64,000 bases of DNA, taken from NCBI RefSeq assembly GCF_000633595.2, contig NZ_JIBU02000048.1, positions 62,001 through 126,000 of the forward strand, given 5' to 3'. The DNA comes from Clostridium drakei (GTDB lineage: Bacteria > Bacillota > Clostridia > Clostridiales > Clostridiaceae). A model generated the notes under the pieces. That model saw only the letters and a list, made by a program, of their open reading frames with translations, was not told the origin of the DNA and searched no databases. A program made the translations under genes and the position numbers. Of this stretch, positions 24,792-33,983 are shown piece by piece. Each line of letters begins with the position of its first letter. The first letter of the stretch is position 1.

Positions 24792-25510
24792 CAAAGATTG
24801 TTTTGGGAGAAGATGAATATAAGAAGATAAAATAAACTGTATTTACATATAAAGAAGCAGAAAAATATATTAAGTGTGATATTTTAGGATTCAATGTGGG
24901 ACTTAAGACATATTCTTCAAATGAGATATCTAATTTGCCTAAACAAATAACTTATGAAAAAGGTGGATATATTTATACTTATGTTTTAACAGAAAATTCT
25001 CCACCTACATTTAATGGAGTAGAACTTCCTAATGATGATATAATAACAAAAGATGGTCAAGTTATTAGCACTAAAACATATGGCTATAAACTTGCTTATA
25101 CTAATGAACCGAAGATATCAACAGGGATTATTTTTGTTTCACCTATAGAGGGGGCGGCTGAAGCTAAGTGGGAGATGTCAGTTGGTGGAGGAACTATCAA
25201 TGGAAGAAGTTATTCTCAACATGCTATGGAGAGAATGGCACCGAATACGCCAGAAGTAAAGGCAGAGTTGTATGAAAGAGCAACAAAACTTGCTCAAGAA
25301 AAAGGATTAGTTCCTCAGACTAAAGGATATTCAACATTTGTTGATAAGTATATAGATCCTAGAAATATACCACCAAGCGTAATTGAAGATGCTATTAAAA
25401 ATGCAAAGCCTATTCCAGGAAACAGACCAGACACTTTTCTACATGAAACAGAAAGTGTGAAAGTGGTTGTAAACGGAAATGGAGATGTAATTACAGTAAT
25501 ACCAAAATAA
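24792..25510 (+). pseudogene. 5'-deleted LXG-type toxin gene with a distinct toxin domain
   Basis: Bases 24792-25154 are almost identical to 42957-43317 of the intact toxin gene, but the LXG export domain is absent and a TAA replaces GAA near 24833. From 25155 the sequence differs and encodes AEAKWEMSVGGGTINGRSYS, QHAMERMAP and, at the end, VKVVVNGNGDVITVIPK. The phrase S-x-H-A-x-x-R-M with a C-terminal strand pair is common in RNase-like toxin tips (BECR/DUF4258-like), an inference. The part from GTG 24896 is still open (204 codons). The intact immunity gene follows 12 bases later. Confidence 0.85.
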
Positions 25511-25522
25511 TGGAGGGATAAT

Positions 25523-25843
25523 ATGTATATAAAGTACGATGAATATGAATTGCTTGAATTATTCAATAGTGAGCCAATTAGTATTGGGAGTATTGAAGAA
25601 GGTGAGCTAATATATTCAAATAAGGATAACCAAGGTTTTTCTATTACACTATTTATAAATGTTTATGCTCAACTAGCTGAACTAACATTGTCATATAAAG
25701 AAAATATTATTTTTAATTGTAAACTTAAAAAAGTAGTAAGTATTAATAAGAGTGATAGAGACATGATTATAAATAGTGAAGATGAGAAAAAAATAAGAGT
25801 GAAATTTTATCCACAAATGGGTGTAGAGTTACTTGAAGAATAA
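25523..25843 (+). CDS. Putative immunity protein for the adjacent toxin tip
   Basis: The 106-residue acidic protein starts MYIKYDEYELLELFNSEPIS after GGAGGG and has a predicted mostly-beta fold (FSITLFINVYAQLAELTLSY). It lies 12 bases after the toxin domain, the standard place of an immunity gene. I do not know its family name. Its first 26 codons are repeated at 8272. It may persist to protect against relatives that still make the toxin. Confidence 0.75.
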   Translation: MYIKYDEYELLELFNSEPISIGSIEEGELIYSNKDNQGFSITLFINVYAQLAELTLSYKENIIFNCKLKKVVSINKSDRDMIINSEDEKKIRVKFYPQMGVELLEE

Positions 25844-25991
25844 AACATATACTGAAAAAACTATAGTATATGTAAATGCATAATAATAAATTTTCAAATG
25901 TATAGGAATATCAACAAATTTTAAAAAAATACTTAACTGTATAATTATCATTATGCAGTGAGTAGATGAATAAAAATAGAATAGATGTTAA

Positions 25992-26026
25992 AATGGTAGT
26001 AATAGGTAAAAAATATTACTACCATT
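25992..26026 (+). terminator. Hairpin terminator after the immunity gene
   Basis: AATGGTAGTAAT and ATTACTACCATT form a perfect 12-bp stem with an 11-base loop, followed by TGCTTTTGT. Confidence 0.7.
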
Positions 26027-26041
26027 TGCTTTTGTAGCTAC

Positions 26042-26176
26042 AGTTTCAGCTTCAAAGGGGTAGGTAATATTGAAAAAACTTTTGTTGATATGATGGAGCC
26101 TGCAGAAGCAGCTAGATATGAATTATAATGGAAACATGGTGATGGTGTTCCAGGATTGCATCCTGATACACCATGA
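26042..26176 (+). pseudogene. Remnant of another toxin C-terminus
   Basis: An open stretch reads SFSFKGVGNIEKTFVDMMEP, AEAARYEL, a TAA stop, then WKHGDGVPGLHPDTP and a final stop at 26174. The in-frame stop and lack of a start show decay. The sequence is typical of the last part of secreted nuclease-like toxins, and an immunity-like gene follows 13 bases later. Confidence 0.55.
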
Positions 26177-26189
26177 AAGAGGTGATTAA

Positions 26190-26670
26190 ATGACAATAGC
26201 AAATTATATATATAGCAGTTATAAGTGGTTATTATTCTAAATCAGACTGGCAAGGGTGGGCAGATAAACAAATATTAAACAATAATGATGTTGAAGAATG
26301 GGTATATAAAATTTCATTAGCAAAAGACATAGATGAATTATGTACAGCAGTGTATGATAAAAAGATAGAAGAATGTTATTATGAGAATAATGAATTTTCA
26401 CAATATGATGCTGTGGTTGGATACTATTATATGCTATATATAGAAAAAAGAATAAGTCTATATGATTTAATTGATAGATTAAGTGATGATGATGATATAT
26501 CAGCAGAATCATCAATACATGAACAGGAAAATTTCTATATTATTTTTGATAAAATAAATAAAGATAATGAATTAATAAGTGACCCATTATTTATTAAAAG
26601 TATGCATGATTTATTTGAACCCTTTAGAAAAATTGCAGAGGAACAAAAACAACAACTAGAATTATATTAA
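26190..26670 (+). pseudogene. Immunity-like gene with a frameshift in a TA run
   Basis: ATG at 26190 follows GAGGTG and reads MTIANYI, then the frame is lost in TATATATA (26204-26212). In the other frame the protein continues without interruption from IAVISGYYSKSDWQGWADKQ to the stop at 26670 (ending EEQKQQLELY). The 3' part from GTG 26350 alone could give 106 residues. It is acidic, helical, and of unknown family. Length change in the TA run could switch the gene. Confidence 0.65.
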
Positions 26671-26818
26671 ACTAATATCTAATGACTAAACTGAATACAA
26701 AATTAATAACCTACTGCTTAACAATTTTAATTTTTTTAATATAAATAATATCAATATTAGGTTAAAAATAATTAAGTGCATAATAATTCTGTAGTAAGTT
26801 TGTTAACTACAACACGAA

Positions 26819-26938
26819 TAGCGAATAAAAAAACTTCTAATTTTTGTAATGGCATCAGGGGTGTTTGCGAAGCCTTGGGTGAGCTTGCTTGCATTTATGT
26901 AAAAATAAGATACAGAAACTGGAGGTTTATGTTTGCTA
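26819..26938. repeat. 120-bp element with terminal inverted repeats (MITE-like), complete copy
   Basis: The left end (TAGCGAATAAAAAAACTTCT and following) is the imperfect inverse of the right end (ACAGAAACTGGAGGTTTATG, TTTGCTA). Between them lies a conserved core with a small hairpin (AGCCTTGGGT) and GAGCTTGCTTGC. Related pieces occur at 11001, 17093, 24734, 39694, 41985, 44211, 44865, 44929, 46578 and 50197. No coding capacity is evident. Confidence 0.65.
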
Positions 26939-27016
26939 AAAAATTTACTTTTAATTGAAGTATTGATACTAATGAATTAAAATAGAGGTATAATAAAAAG
27001 CTAGGAAGGTGAACTA

Positions 27017-27877
27017 ATGAAGCCTACAAACTACGAAGATTTAATTATGAAAAGAGCAATGGATATTTTTGCGGAGGAAGGATTAAAATTCTTTGGTATA
27101 AACAAAAAAGTTAAGGAATTAGGGCCAACAGAATTAGTAGTTCTAGAAACTAAAAATATGTTCATGGATTACACTTTCCTAATGGAAGATGACACTTTTA
27201 TACATTTTGAGTTTCAGACGACTAATAAAGGAAAAACAGATTTAAGAAGGTTTAGAGTATATGAATCAATGTTGAGCCATCAGACTGGAAAAGATGTGCT
27301 TACATATGTTGTTTATTCAGGTAATATAAAAAATCCAGCAAATACTTTAAAGACAGGAATAAATGAATACAAAGTAAATTCTATATCTATGGCTGATAAA
27401 GACGGAGATAAGATCTATAATGATATTGTAGAAGAAATAAAATCGGGTAAGGATATTACAAAACAGGATATAATATCTTTAACATTCACGCCTATTATGG
27501 GTGGAAAGATAGGCATAGTAGACAAGATAATTAATGCTATAAACGTAGTAAAAGATATAAGCAATGACTATAAGTATGACGTAGAATCAATACTATATGC
27601 TTTTGCAAGTAAATTTTTAAGCGGAAAAGATTTAGAAAGAGTAAAGGAGGAATTGAGAATGACTGAACTCGGTAAAAGCTTAATAAATGAAGGAATTGAA
27701 AAAGGTAAAGAAGAAGGAAAAACTGAACTTTTAATTAAAATGTTGATGAAAAAGTTTAAAAAAATACCTAATGAATATAAAGAGAAAATAAAGGCACTTC
27801 CAGAAGAAACAATAGAGTTGATCGCAACAGATATATTTGAATTGAATTCAATAGAAGAGTTAGAACAATATTTCTAG
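27017..27877 (+). CDS. Rpn/PD-(D/E)XK family recombination-promoting nuclease-like protein
   Basis: The 286-residue protein contains the PD-(D/E)XK transposase-like domain: MDYTFLMEDDTFIHFEFQTT (D...E-x-Q version of the active site), RFRVYESMLSHQTGKDVLTY and a helical C-terminus with MLMKKFKKIPNEYKEKIKAL. This matches the Rpn family, which stimulates recombination and may act in phage defence. A decayed copy of its 3' third lies at 44252. Its start follows GGAAGGTG. Confidence 0.9.
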   Translation: MKPTNYEDLIMKRAMDIFAEEGLKFFGINKKVKELGPTELVVLETKNMFMDYTFLMEDDTFIHFEFQTTNKGKTDLRRFRVYESMLSHQTGKDVLTYVVYSGNIKNPANTLKTGINEYKVNSISMADKDGDKIYNDIVEEIKSGKDITKQDIISLTFTPIMGGKIGIVDKIINAINVVKDISNDYKYDVESILYAFASKFLSGKDLERVKEELRMTELGKSLINEGIEKGKEEGKTELLIKMLMKKFKKIPNEYKEKIKALPEETIELIATDIFELNSIEELEQYF

Positions 27878-27886
27878 AATCAAATA

Positions 27887-28099
27887 GATACAAGGCTAAC
27901 TGATGATGAAAATTTAGTTGGAGCGAATATCATTCCTTTTGCAGCATTATTTGCAGGTGACTTTGTATGTTTAGATTTCAGGGATAATAAAAAACCTTCT
28001 ATTTCTGTATGGTTTCATGAAGAATCAGATGATTTCAAACCTGTTACTATTAAAGTAGCAGATAGTTTTGCTGCATTTTTGAAAATGCTGAGCGAATAA
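27887..28099 (+). pseudogene. SMI1/KNR4 (SUKH) immunity protein, C-terminal fragment
   Basis: Translation from 27887 gives DTRLTDDENLVGANIIPFAA, LFAGDFVCLDFRDNKKPSIS and SVWFHEESDDFKPVTIKVAD, ending FLKMLSE. The G-D-F-V-C-L-D strand and F...F-L C-terminal helix are typical of SUKH immunity proteins. No start exists; the 5' part is replaced by the Rpn gene's 3' end. Confidence 0.78.
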
Positions 28100-28244
28100 T
28101 ATAACTGAAAAATTTGGTGAATTTAGCTACAAAAAATATTTATGAAATCACAACCAAGTATTTACTAAAGCTTGTATACGTATTTAGGCATATACTATAC
28201 TGCATAATTATCATAATGCAGTGAGTTACAATCTACCACAAAGC

Positions 28245-28464
28245 AAATACACTCTAAAAACAACAAATAAGCATCAAAAGGATTTTGTTATCTGCTACTA
28301 TGGGAAACATAGGATATTCAGTGAAAGTTCATTTTGGTGGTTGATTTAAGCTAATAGCAAAACTTCAATGGATGCTGAAATGGTGTCTGTTGAAGTTTTC
28401 TTTTTTAGGGTTAAAGTTGGATGCATTTGGGTATAATTTGGGTGTCACTTGGACAGATGAAACC
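28245..28464. repeat. Dispersed 219-bp repeat, copy B
   Basis: Matches 5181-5399 throughout. Its hairpin AAAACTTCAA/TTGAAGTTTT (28359-28399) is perfect and followed by CTTTTTT. The pair C-G of copy A is T-A here on both strands, a compensatory change. The remainder of 28100-28583 holds nothing else I can support. Confidence 0.75.
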
Positions 28465-28583
28465 TAGTAAAATCAATATTTCAAGCATGTAGGTATAACT
28501 TTGAGGATAATCCAGATAAGAAAAAATAAAATCAATAAGTTATAAAGTTATTAGCCTAGAATTAGTCTATAAAGGAGAATTAT

Positions 28584-28835
28584 TGATCGATATGGAAAGA
28601 ACTATATTAAAATTATTTTAATGATACAATAGAAGATATATATAATCATGAAATGAAAAATGGTAATTGTAATGCAAATATGATACCATTCTATGGAATA
28701 GGAAATGGAGATTATTTTTGTATAAGTACATTGGATTCAAAAGTATATTATTACTATGATGATAAAAGGGAAGTTGAAGAATATTGTGATAGTTTTAAAA
28801 CATGGATAGAAGATTTACCGAATTTTTTAGCATAG
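28584..28835 (+). pseudogene. Second SUKH-like immunity fragment, 5'-truncated and frameshifted
   Basis: The open 3' part encodes NGNCNANMIPFYGIGNGDYF, CISTLDSKVYYYYDDKREVE and FKTWIEDLPNFLA, again the strand-rich C-terminal half of a SUKH domain. Upstream, RYGKNYIK is readable in another frame before 28611, indicating a one-base frameshift. A start at ATG 28653 would give only 60 residues. Confidence 0.7.
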
Positions 28836-28929
28836 TATATATGAAAATACAGCATGTGTTTTGGTATAAAACAAATTGTTAACAATTTATTAATGACTCT
28901 AATTATCTCTATTTATTAACTAAAGATAA

Positions 28930-29042
28930 TGGAATCCTGTTCATGGATGCCTGGTGTAGGGAATGTTAAAATAAGAAATACACTTATGGATGTTTAGGTA
29001 TTATCGTTTCGGACAGGGGTTCAACACCCCTTGCCTCCGCCA
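28930..29042 (+). ncRNA. 3' fragment of tmRNA (ssrA), probable integration scar
   Basis: The end GTTTCGGACAGGGG, T-loop TTCAACA, CCCCT, then TGCCTCCGCCA has the T-arm, discriminator and CCA of a tmRNA or tRNA 3' end. The preceding bases (GTTTAGGTATTATC) resemble the tmRNA P2/P7 3' side more than a tRNA anticodon arm. No matching 5' half (starting GGGGGC...) or tag-reading frame exists upstream. The 3' end of ssrA is a well known attachment site for phages and islands. Confidence 0.6.
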
Positions 29043-29190
29043 AATACACAGTGTTATCAATTAGACTTAGTATATTTTTAACAGTAACATTTAAATATCT
29101 CCATTCATAAAATATTTAGAATGAACTCTACTTAACAGTGATTATAGAAAACTTTAAATAACTAATTATTTAAAGAGAGGTATTTAAAAT

Positions 29191-30438
29191 ATGAAAAGAA
29201 AAGAATGGACTATACTTATATATGCAAATGGTAACAACGAGCTAGAACCAGAAATATGGGAATCAAAATTAGATGCAGAAAAAGTAGGTTCAAGTTCTAA
29301 TATAAGTGTAGTGATGCAAATAGGAAGGGAATCGAGAGATGTTGTTAAGATAATAAGACCTACTTGCAATATTTCTTTTGATAATGAAGTATGGGCAGGT
29401 GTAAGAAGATACTATATTTTAAAAGATAAATCCATGTTACTTAAAGATTTAGGAAAAGTTAATATGGCAGATTATAAAACTTTATATGATTTTATCATTT
29501 GGGGAATTAATACCTATAAGGCTAGGAAATACATGCTTATACTTTCGGGTCATGGTGCATATTTTGTTGCAACCCTTCCAGATTTAAGTCAAAGTAAGCC
29601 TTGTATGATGGGTGTATCGGAAATGTGTAAAGCAATAAATCTTGTTAAAGCTGATACTGGTGTTGATATAGATATATTAGTACTTGATATGTGTTATATG
29701 AACCTTATTGAAATAGTATATGAATTGGGTAAAAATAAGGTAAATACCACAAAAAATATACTTACTTATATAGAAAGAGGTCCACTCATAGGTATGCCTT
29801 ATAGTAAAATAATAGCCTGCATTTCCAAATCAAATACTGAAAATGATGTAAATGTTATACTAAAAAACATTGTAGAAAACTTAAATTTAGATTTAGTTGC
29901 TATAAAGGTAAATCATGAAAAATTAAAAAAAATTAAATATTTAGTTAGTAGATTAGCATATAATTGCCTAAATAATAATGAAGATATAATGCCCTCGTTT
30001 GTTTTATCTAGTTTTACAAATAGCAATAACATAAATCAGAAATATGTTGAAGAACTGAAAAATAAAATATCATCTTTAATTATTCACTCTAAGATTATAA
30101 ATTATAATAATAAAAAACTAATTAATATTGTTGTTAGAGAAAAATATGGAGAAGCGGGCATAGAATATTTTTTACCATATTATTATAAATTAAGTTTTTC
30201 TAAAAATAATTTTTGGACAAATATATTGAGTAACAAGAAATTGGATGAGAATATCAATTTTGAAAATGTTCCCCCTGGACAATTTATAGTAGCTCCAAGA
30301 GGGTTAAGAAATATTATTTGGACAGTTAACTATGATTTAACTGAGGATGAAGTAAATAATATTGTTAAAGAGTTATACTCTAACAAACATTGGGATTACA
30401 GTTTTGATGATATTTCAAAGTTTACCATTGATGATTAA
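29191..30438 (+). CDS. Clostripain-related cysteine peptidase (C11 family)
   Basis: The 415-residue protein starts with WTILIYANGNNELEPEIWES, the N-terminal strand of C11 peptidases. The catalytic dyad is visible as LILSGHGAYF (His) and DILVLDMCYMN (Cys). No signal peptide is present, unlike secreted clostripain, so it acts inside the cell or is exported by another route. It has its own strong GAGAGG site and ends at a perfect hairpin. Confidence 0.93.
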   Translation: MKRKEWTILIYANGNNELEPEIWESKLDAEKVGSSSNISVVMQIGRESRDVVKIIRPTCNISFDNEVWAGVRRYYILKDKSMLLKDLGKVNMADYKTLYDFIIWGINTYKARKYMLILSGHGAYFVATLPDLSQSKPCMMGVSEMCKAINLVKADTGVDIDILVLDMCYMNLIEIVYELGKNKVNTTKNILTYIERGPLIGMPYSKIIACISKSNTENDVNVILKNIVENLNLDLVAIKVNHEKLKKIKYLVSRLAYNCLNNNEDIMPSFVLSSFTNSNNINQKYVEELKNKISSLIIHSKIINYNNKKLINIVVREKYGEAGIEYFLPYYYKLSFSKNNFWTNILSNKKLDENINFENVPPGQFIVAPRGLRNIIWTVNYDLTEDEVNNIVKELYSNKHWDYSFDDISKFTIDD

Positions 30439-30484
30439 TCATGAAAGTTAGTTTTGTTTAGGTATAATTTTAAAACACATTTTT

Positions 30485-30515
30485 GAATCCGTTGAGTTAG
30501 AAATTCAACGGATTC
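30485..30515. terminator. Bidirectional terminator between convergent genes
   Basis: GAATCCGTTGA and TCAACGGATTC form a perfect 11-bp stem with a 9-base loop, flanked by TTTT on the left and ATTGTTG on the right. It overlaps the stop codon of the minus-strand gene. Confidence 0.85.
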
Positions 30516-31401
30516 ATTGTTGTATAAATAAATTAATTCCGCGTGATGGTGGAATATATAAGGTTGACTGAAGAATAGTACCGTGATCTCCAACTACAAT
30601 AAACTTATTATTAACATATGAAACTCCAGACAATACATAGGAAGTATCAGAAGAACTAGTGGTCCAAGTTACACCATTATCTTGAGAAGTAATTATAGTA
30701 CCGTTATCTCCAACTAAGACAAATATTCCATTACCAAAGCTTCCTTCAAGTAAGTCATTGGAAGTTCTAGAAGACCTAGGTGTCCAAGTTTCTCCATTAT
30801 CTACAGATGTAAATATTTTTCCTTGATCTCCACCAATAACAAAGGTATTGTTTCCCCAACAAATTGCTGTATATCCACTAGAATCACCAGTGTTTTTTTC
30901 ACTCCAGTTTTTTCCGTCAGGGGATGTATAAACACCTCCTGAGGCACCAACTCCAACAAAGGTATCATTACCAAAAGAAATTCTATTAATAGTATTTGTA
31001 ACTTTTGTACCCTGGGTCCAAGTATTTCCGTTGCTAGAACTAATATTATAACCGTAATCTGTACCTGCAACAAAGATATTTTTTCCATAGGTAATTCCGT
31101 CGATAGAATACTGGGTAGGTACATCAGAAGTTGTTGCACTCCAGGTGTTTCCATTATCGTTAGAAATGGAAATATTTGTGCCAGATGTTCCAACTGCTAC
31201 AAAAGTACCATTCCCAAATGAAATGTCTCTAGCCCAAATTCCAGTAGAACCACCTTGATTCCAACTTTGTCCATAATCACTAGAAGTAAAACAGAGACTA
31301 TATCCACCAATTGCAACCAGAGTATTATTACCAAATGATACTCTGGAAAAACCCATAGTAGTACCTGATGATACGGGAATCCATTTGCCTAAAGATGTCA
31401 T
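30514..31401 (-). CDS. Beta-propeller (BNR/Ycf48-like) repeat protein
   Basis: The 295-residue protein consists of about seven repeats of ~41 residues with the pattern W...S..D.G.TW......GNGTFVAVG. Examples are SISNDNGNTWSATTSD and FTSVDNGETWTPRSSRTSND. This is a seven-bladed propeller of the BNR/sialidase-like (Asp-box S-x-D-x-G-x-T-W) type. It has no signal peptide, which leaves its location open. Short start MTSLGKWIPVSSGTT after GGAGA. Confidence 0.88.
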   Translation of the reverse strand: MTSLGKWIPVSSGTTMGFSRVSFGNNTLVAIGGYSLCFTSSDYGQSWNQGGSTGIWARDISFGNGTFVAVGTSGTNISISNDNGNTWSATTSDVPTQYSIDGITYGKNIFVAGTDYGYNISSSNGNTWTQGTKVTNTINRISFGNDTFVGVGASGGVYTSPDGKNWSEKNTGDSSGYTAICWGNNTFVIGGDQGKIFTSVDNGETWTPRSSRTSNDLLEGSFGNGIFVLVGDNGTIITSQDNGVTWTTSSSDTSYVLSGVSYVNNKFIVVGDHGTILQSTLYIPPSRGINLFIQQ

Positions 31402-31941
31402 TTTTATTCTCCTTTTAAAATTAGTAATTTATATACATAAACTAATAATTCTTCTAATTTACAACAGTGGATTTTTATCTCTATCTTATATCAATAAATT
31501 TAGAAAAATTGTAGCGATGTATATGTATCCAATTTTATATCATTGGCATACTTAGAAAAATTGTCTACATAATATATTATTATAGTTTAGGTGAAAAGTT
31601 ACATTATTACGATAGTGGATTTCATCCATCGTGCCTCGCCTCCACCACGTGGAGACAGTGGTGAAAATAGTATGCAGATAGGGTTATATCAAAGGCTTTA
31701 AAGGATTTTAAGTAAAAATTGAAGTGTGTTTTATGTTCTCCAAGACTATGTTATAGGGGATTTTATTTATGTTATACTAATTATAATTCATATTTAACAA
31801 GTGATGGAGTTAATTTTATAAGAATATCCAAGTATTGAATAAAATTATAGAAATAATTTTGAAGAATTTTAAGATATTTAAATGAAGCTTTTAAGCTAAT
31901 AATATTTTTATGCAATTAATATTATAGACAAGAGGGATAAG
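31402..31941. other. Intergenic region without a gene
   Basis: The 540 bases between the divergent propeller and kinase genes are AT-rich. A small palindrome, CTCCACCACGTGGAG (about 31650-31664), sits in a short GC-richer patch. No coding frame or known RNA is recognised. Confidence 0.5.
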
Positions 31942-33222
31942 ATGAATCAGGTGGATGAATTATTATGGAAAAATGAAATAGAGACAAATAAAACAGTATC
32001 AAAGGCCATGCGTATTGTTTTATATTTTTGCTTTGTAGCAGGATTTTTAAATTTAATTCATGTATTTGATGCCGTGCAGAATGTTATGGTAAAAATGAAT
32101 GTATTACTTATAATTCCTCTTTTGCTGCCAACAATTTTAGTAGATATATTTGAACTTAAGAAAGCATGGACAAAGTATTTGATACTTACTTGTGCTGTGA
32201 TTTCTACAGGAATATGTTATACATTATTGACCTTTCAAACAGTTTTAATGTTTGTTATTCCAACAATATTAGCATCTATGTATTTTAGAAAGAAACAGCT
32301 TATAGTGGTAATTATTGAATCAGTATTTAATATATTAATAGCCCATTTACTTAGCTTTTATTTTTTGATGGAACCATGGGTTGAACCCTTTACTGGATTA
32401 AAAAATATAATGCTATATGGAGCTGTGCCAAGAATACTTCAATATTTATGCTGTGGAAGTTTGTTTTATATATTATGTAATCGTACTTCTGGACTCATGC
32501 TTAATTACCATAAGTTTATAAAAGATAAAGAGGTTTTTGAACTGGAAAAATCTATTGCTCTGCAGAAGATAAAATATGAGGAGCGGGAGCAGGTAAGCAG
32601 AGATATACATAATAGCGTTGGTCATACAATAATGGCGGCGATTATGAGTTTGGATGCGGCAGAAGCGGTCTACAATAAGAATTCTAAAAAAGCAATGGAA
32701 AAAATAAAATTTGCTAATATAAGAATGCGTGAGAGTCTTGAAGCCATTAGAAAAGCAGTACGTGGGGTAAACACAAAAGAAAATGGACAAACTATAGAAG
32801 ATGTGATGAAATTAATAAATGTAAATATTGATAAATTAAAAGAGGATTTTAATATTAAAATAAGAGCCAAAATCGATTATAGTGAACAGCAATTAAAAAC
32901 GCAGAGTATTTGTATAGAAAGAATTGATTTCTTAATAGGAGCATTGCAGGAACTAGTTACAAATAGTGTAAAGCATGGAAATGCAACGGCTATTATTGTT
33001 ATTATAAATGTAGATAGAAATAATATAAATATAATAGTTCAGGACAATGGAACAGGTATACAAAGTATGAGAAATTATGAGGAATTATTGGACTCTGGAT
33101 TTGGAATTAAAAAAATCAGAAGCTACTTAATTTCTATAGGTGGGATTTTAAAAATAGAAAATCAAGAAGGACTTCTGGTAATGCTAAAAATTCCAACAAG
33201 AGCAGGTGATAAGAATGAATAA
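31942..33222 (+). CDS. NarL-type sensor histidine kinase (HisKA_3)
   Basis: The 426-residue protein has five to six N-terminal membrane segments (residues ~25-190), then a coiled linker and the HisKA_3 box EREQVSRDIHNSVGHTIMAA with the phosphoacceptor His. The ATPase domain has LQELVTNSVKHG (N box), DNGTGI and GFGIKKI. It overlaps the response regulator gene, forming a LiaS/DesK-like pair that senses membrane signals. Confidence 0.93.
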   Translation: MNQVDELLWKNEIETNKTVSKAMRIVLYFCFVAGFLNLIHVFDAVQNVMVKMNVLLIIPLLLPTILVDIFELKKAWTKYLILTCAVISTGICYTLLTFQTVLMFVIPTILASMYFRKKQLIVVIIESVFNILIAHLLSFYFLMEPWVEPFTGLKNIMLYGAVPRILQYLCCGSLFYILCNRTSGLMLNYHKFIKDKEVFELEKSIALQKIKYEEREQVSRDIHNSVGHTIMAAIMSLDAAEAVYNKNSKKAMEKIKFANIRMRESLEAIRKAVRGVNTKENGQTIEDVMKLINVNIDKLKEDFNIKIRAKIDYSEQQLKTQSICIERIDFLIGALQELVTNSVKHGNATAIIVIINVDRNNINIIVQDNGTGIQSMRNYEELLDSGFGIKKIRSYLISIGGILKIENQEGLLVMLKIPTRAGDKNE

Positions 33223-33877
33223 AATTAGAATATTGATAGTAGATGATGAAAAACTTCTTTTGGAAAGCCTTGAGTTAATCTTATCTATGAATGAATCTTT
33301 TGCAATAACAGGATTAGCACATGATGGAAAAGAAGCATTAGATATTTTAGAAAAAGAACAAGTAGATATAGCATTAGTAGACTTAAACATGGAAGGAATG
33401 TCGGGACAGGAATTGATATTAAAGGTAAAAACAACATATCCTAAGATGAAAATACTTGTTTTGACAACTTTTTATGATGAAGAAAACATTGTGAAGGCAG
33501 TGATGCATGGGGCAGATGGATACTTATTAAAAGATGCAGGAACAAAAGTCATTGTCCAAGGAATTTTCAATGTTATGAATGGCCAAAGCATGCTTGATAG
33601 TAAAGTAATGACTGCATTAGCAAATATAATGTCAAAATGCTCAAATGAAAATACAGATAAAAACAAATATCATAACGTTGACTTATTAAAAAATTTAACC
33701 GAAAGAGAAATAGAGATTTGTCAGTTGCTTTCTGATGGATATACAAATTCTCAAATAGCAGAATTCCTATATATTTCTGAAGGTACAGTAAAAAATTATA
33801 TAAGTACTATTTATGATAAAACAGGAATAAAGGATAGGACTATGTTAGCCTTAAAGCTTGCAAAAATATTTTCTTAA
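33215..33877 (+). CDS. NarL/FixJ-family response regulator
   Basis: ATG at 33215 follows GGTGATAAG within the kinase gene. The 220-residue protein has a receiver domain with ILIVDDE, phosphoacceptor aspartate in IALVDLNMEGMSG, TTFYDEE and KDAG, followed by a LuxR helix-turn-helix: LTEREIEICQLLSDGYTNSQ, IAEFLYISEGTVKNYISTIY. The target genes are unknown; the next gene (metallopeptidase) is separated by a strong terminator. Confidence 0.95.
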   Translation: MNKIRILIVDDEKLLLESLELILSMNESFAITGLAHDGKEALDILEKEQVDIALVDLNMEGMSGQELILKVKTTYPKMKILVLTTFYDEENIVKAVMHGADGYLLKDAGTKVIVQGIFNVMNGQSMLDSKVMTALANIMSKCSNENTDKNKYHNVDLLKNLTEREIEICQLLSDGYTNSQIAEFLYISEGTVKNYISTIYDKTGIKDRTMLALKLAKIFS

Positions 33878-33889
33878 TAATTAAACATG

Positions 33890-33929
33890 ACCAGAGTCAT
33901 ATGAAATAATGACTCTGGTTACTTTTTTA
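33890..33929 (+). terminator. Terminator after the two-component operon
   Basis: ACCAGAGTCAT and ATGACTCTGGT form a perfect 11-bp stem with an 8-base loop, followed by TACTTTTTTAT. Confidence 0.92.
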
Positions 33930-33983
33930 TGAATGATATTTTAGTTATTCTATAGAAAATGAAGAAGAAATGAGGAAAAAGAA

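Noticed and set aside
26237-26515. 92-codon minus-strand frame rich in Tyr, His and Leu
   Set aside because: Low-complexity antisense of the immunity-like gene.
26776-26958. 60-codon plus-strand frame ending in RNWRFMFAKKFTFN
   Set aside because: It runs through the inverted-repeat element and is not conserved as a protein among the other copies, which are open in different frames.
31590-31670. Possible tRNA or tmRNA end (CGCCTCCACCACG)
   Set aside because: No T-arm of proper length or cloverleaf can be drawn around it; only a short palindrome remains.
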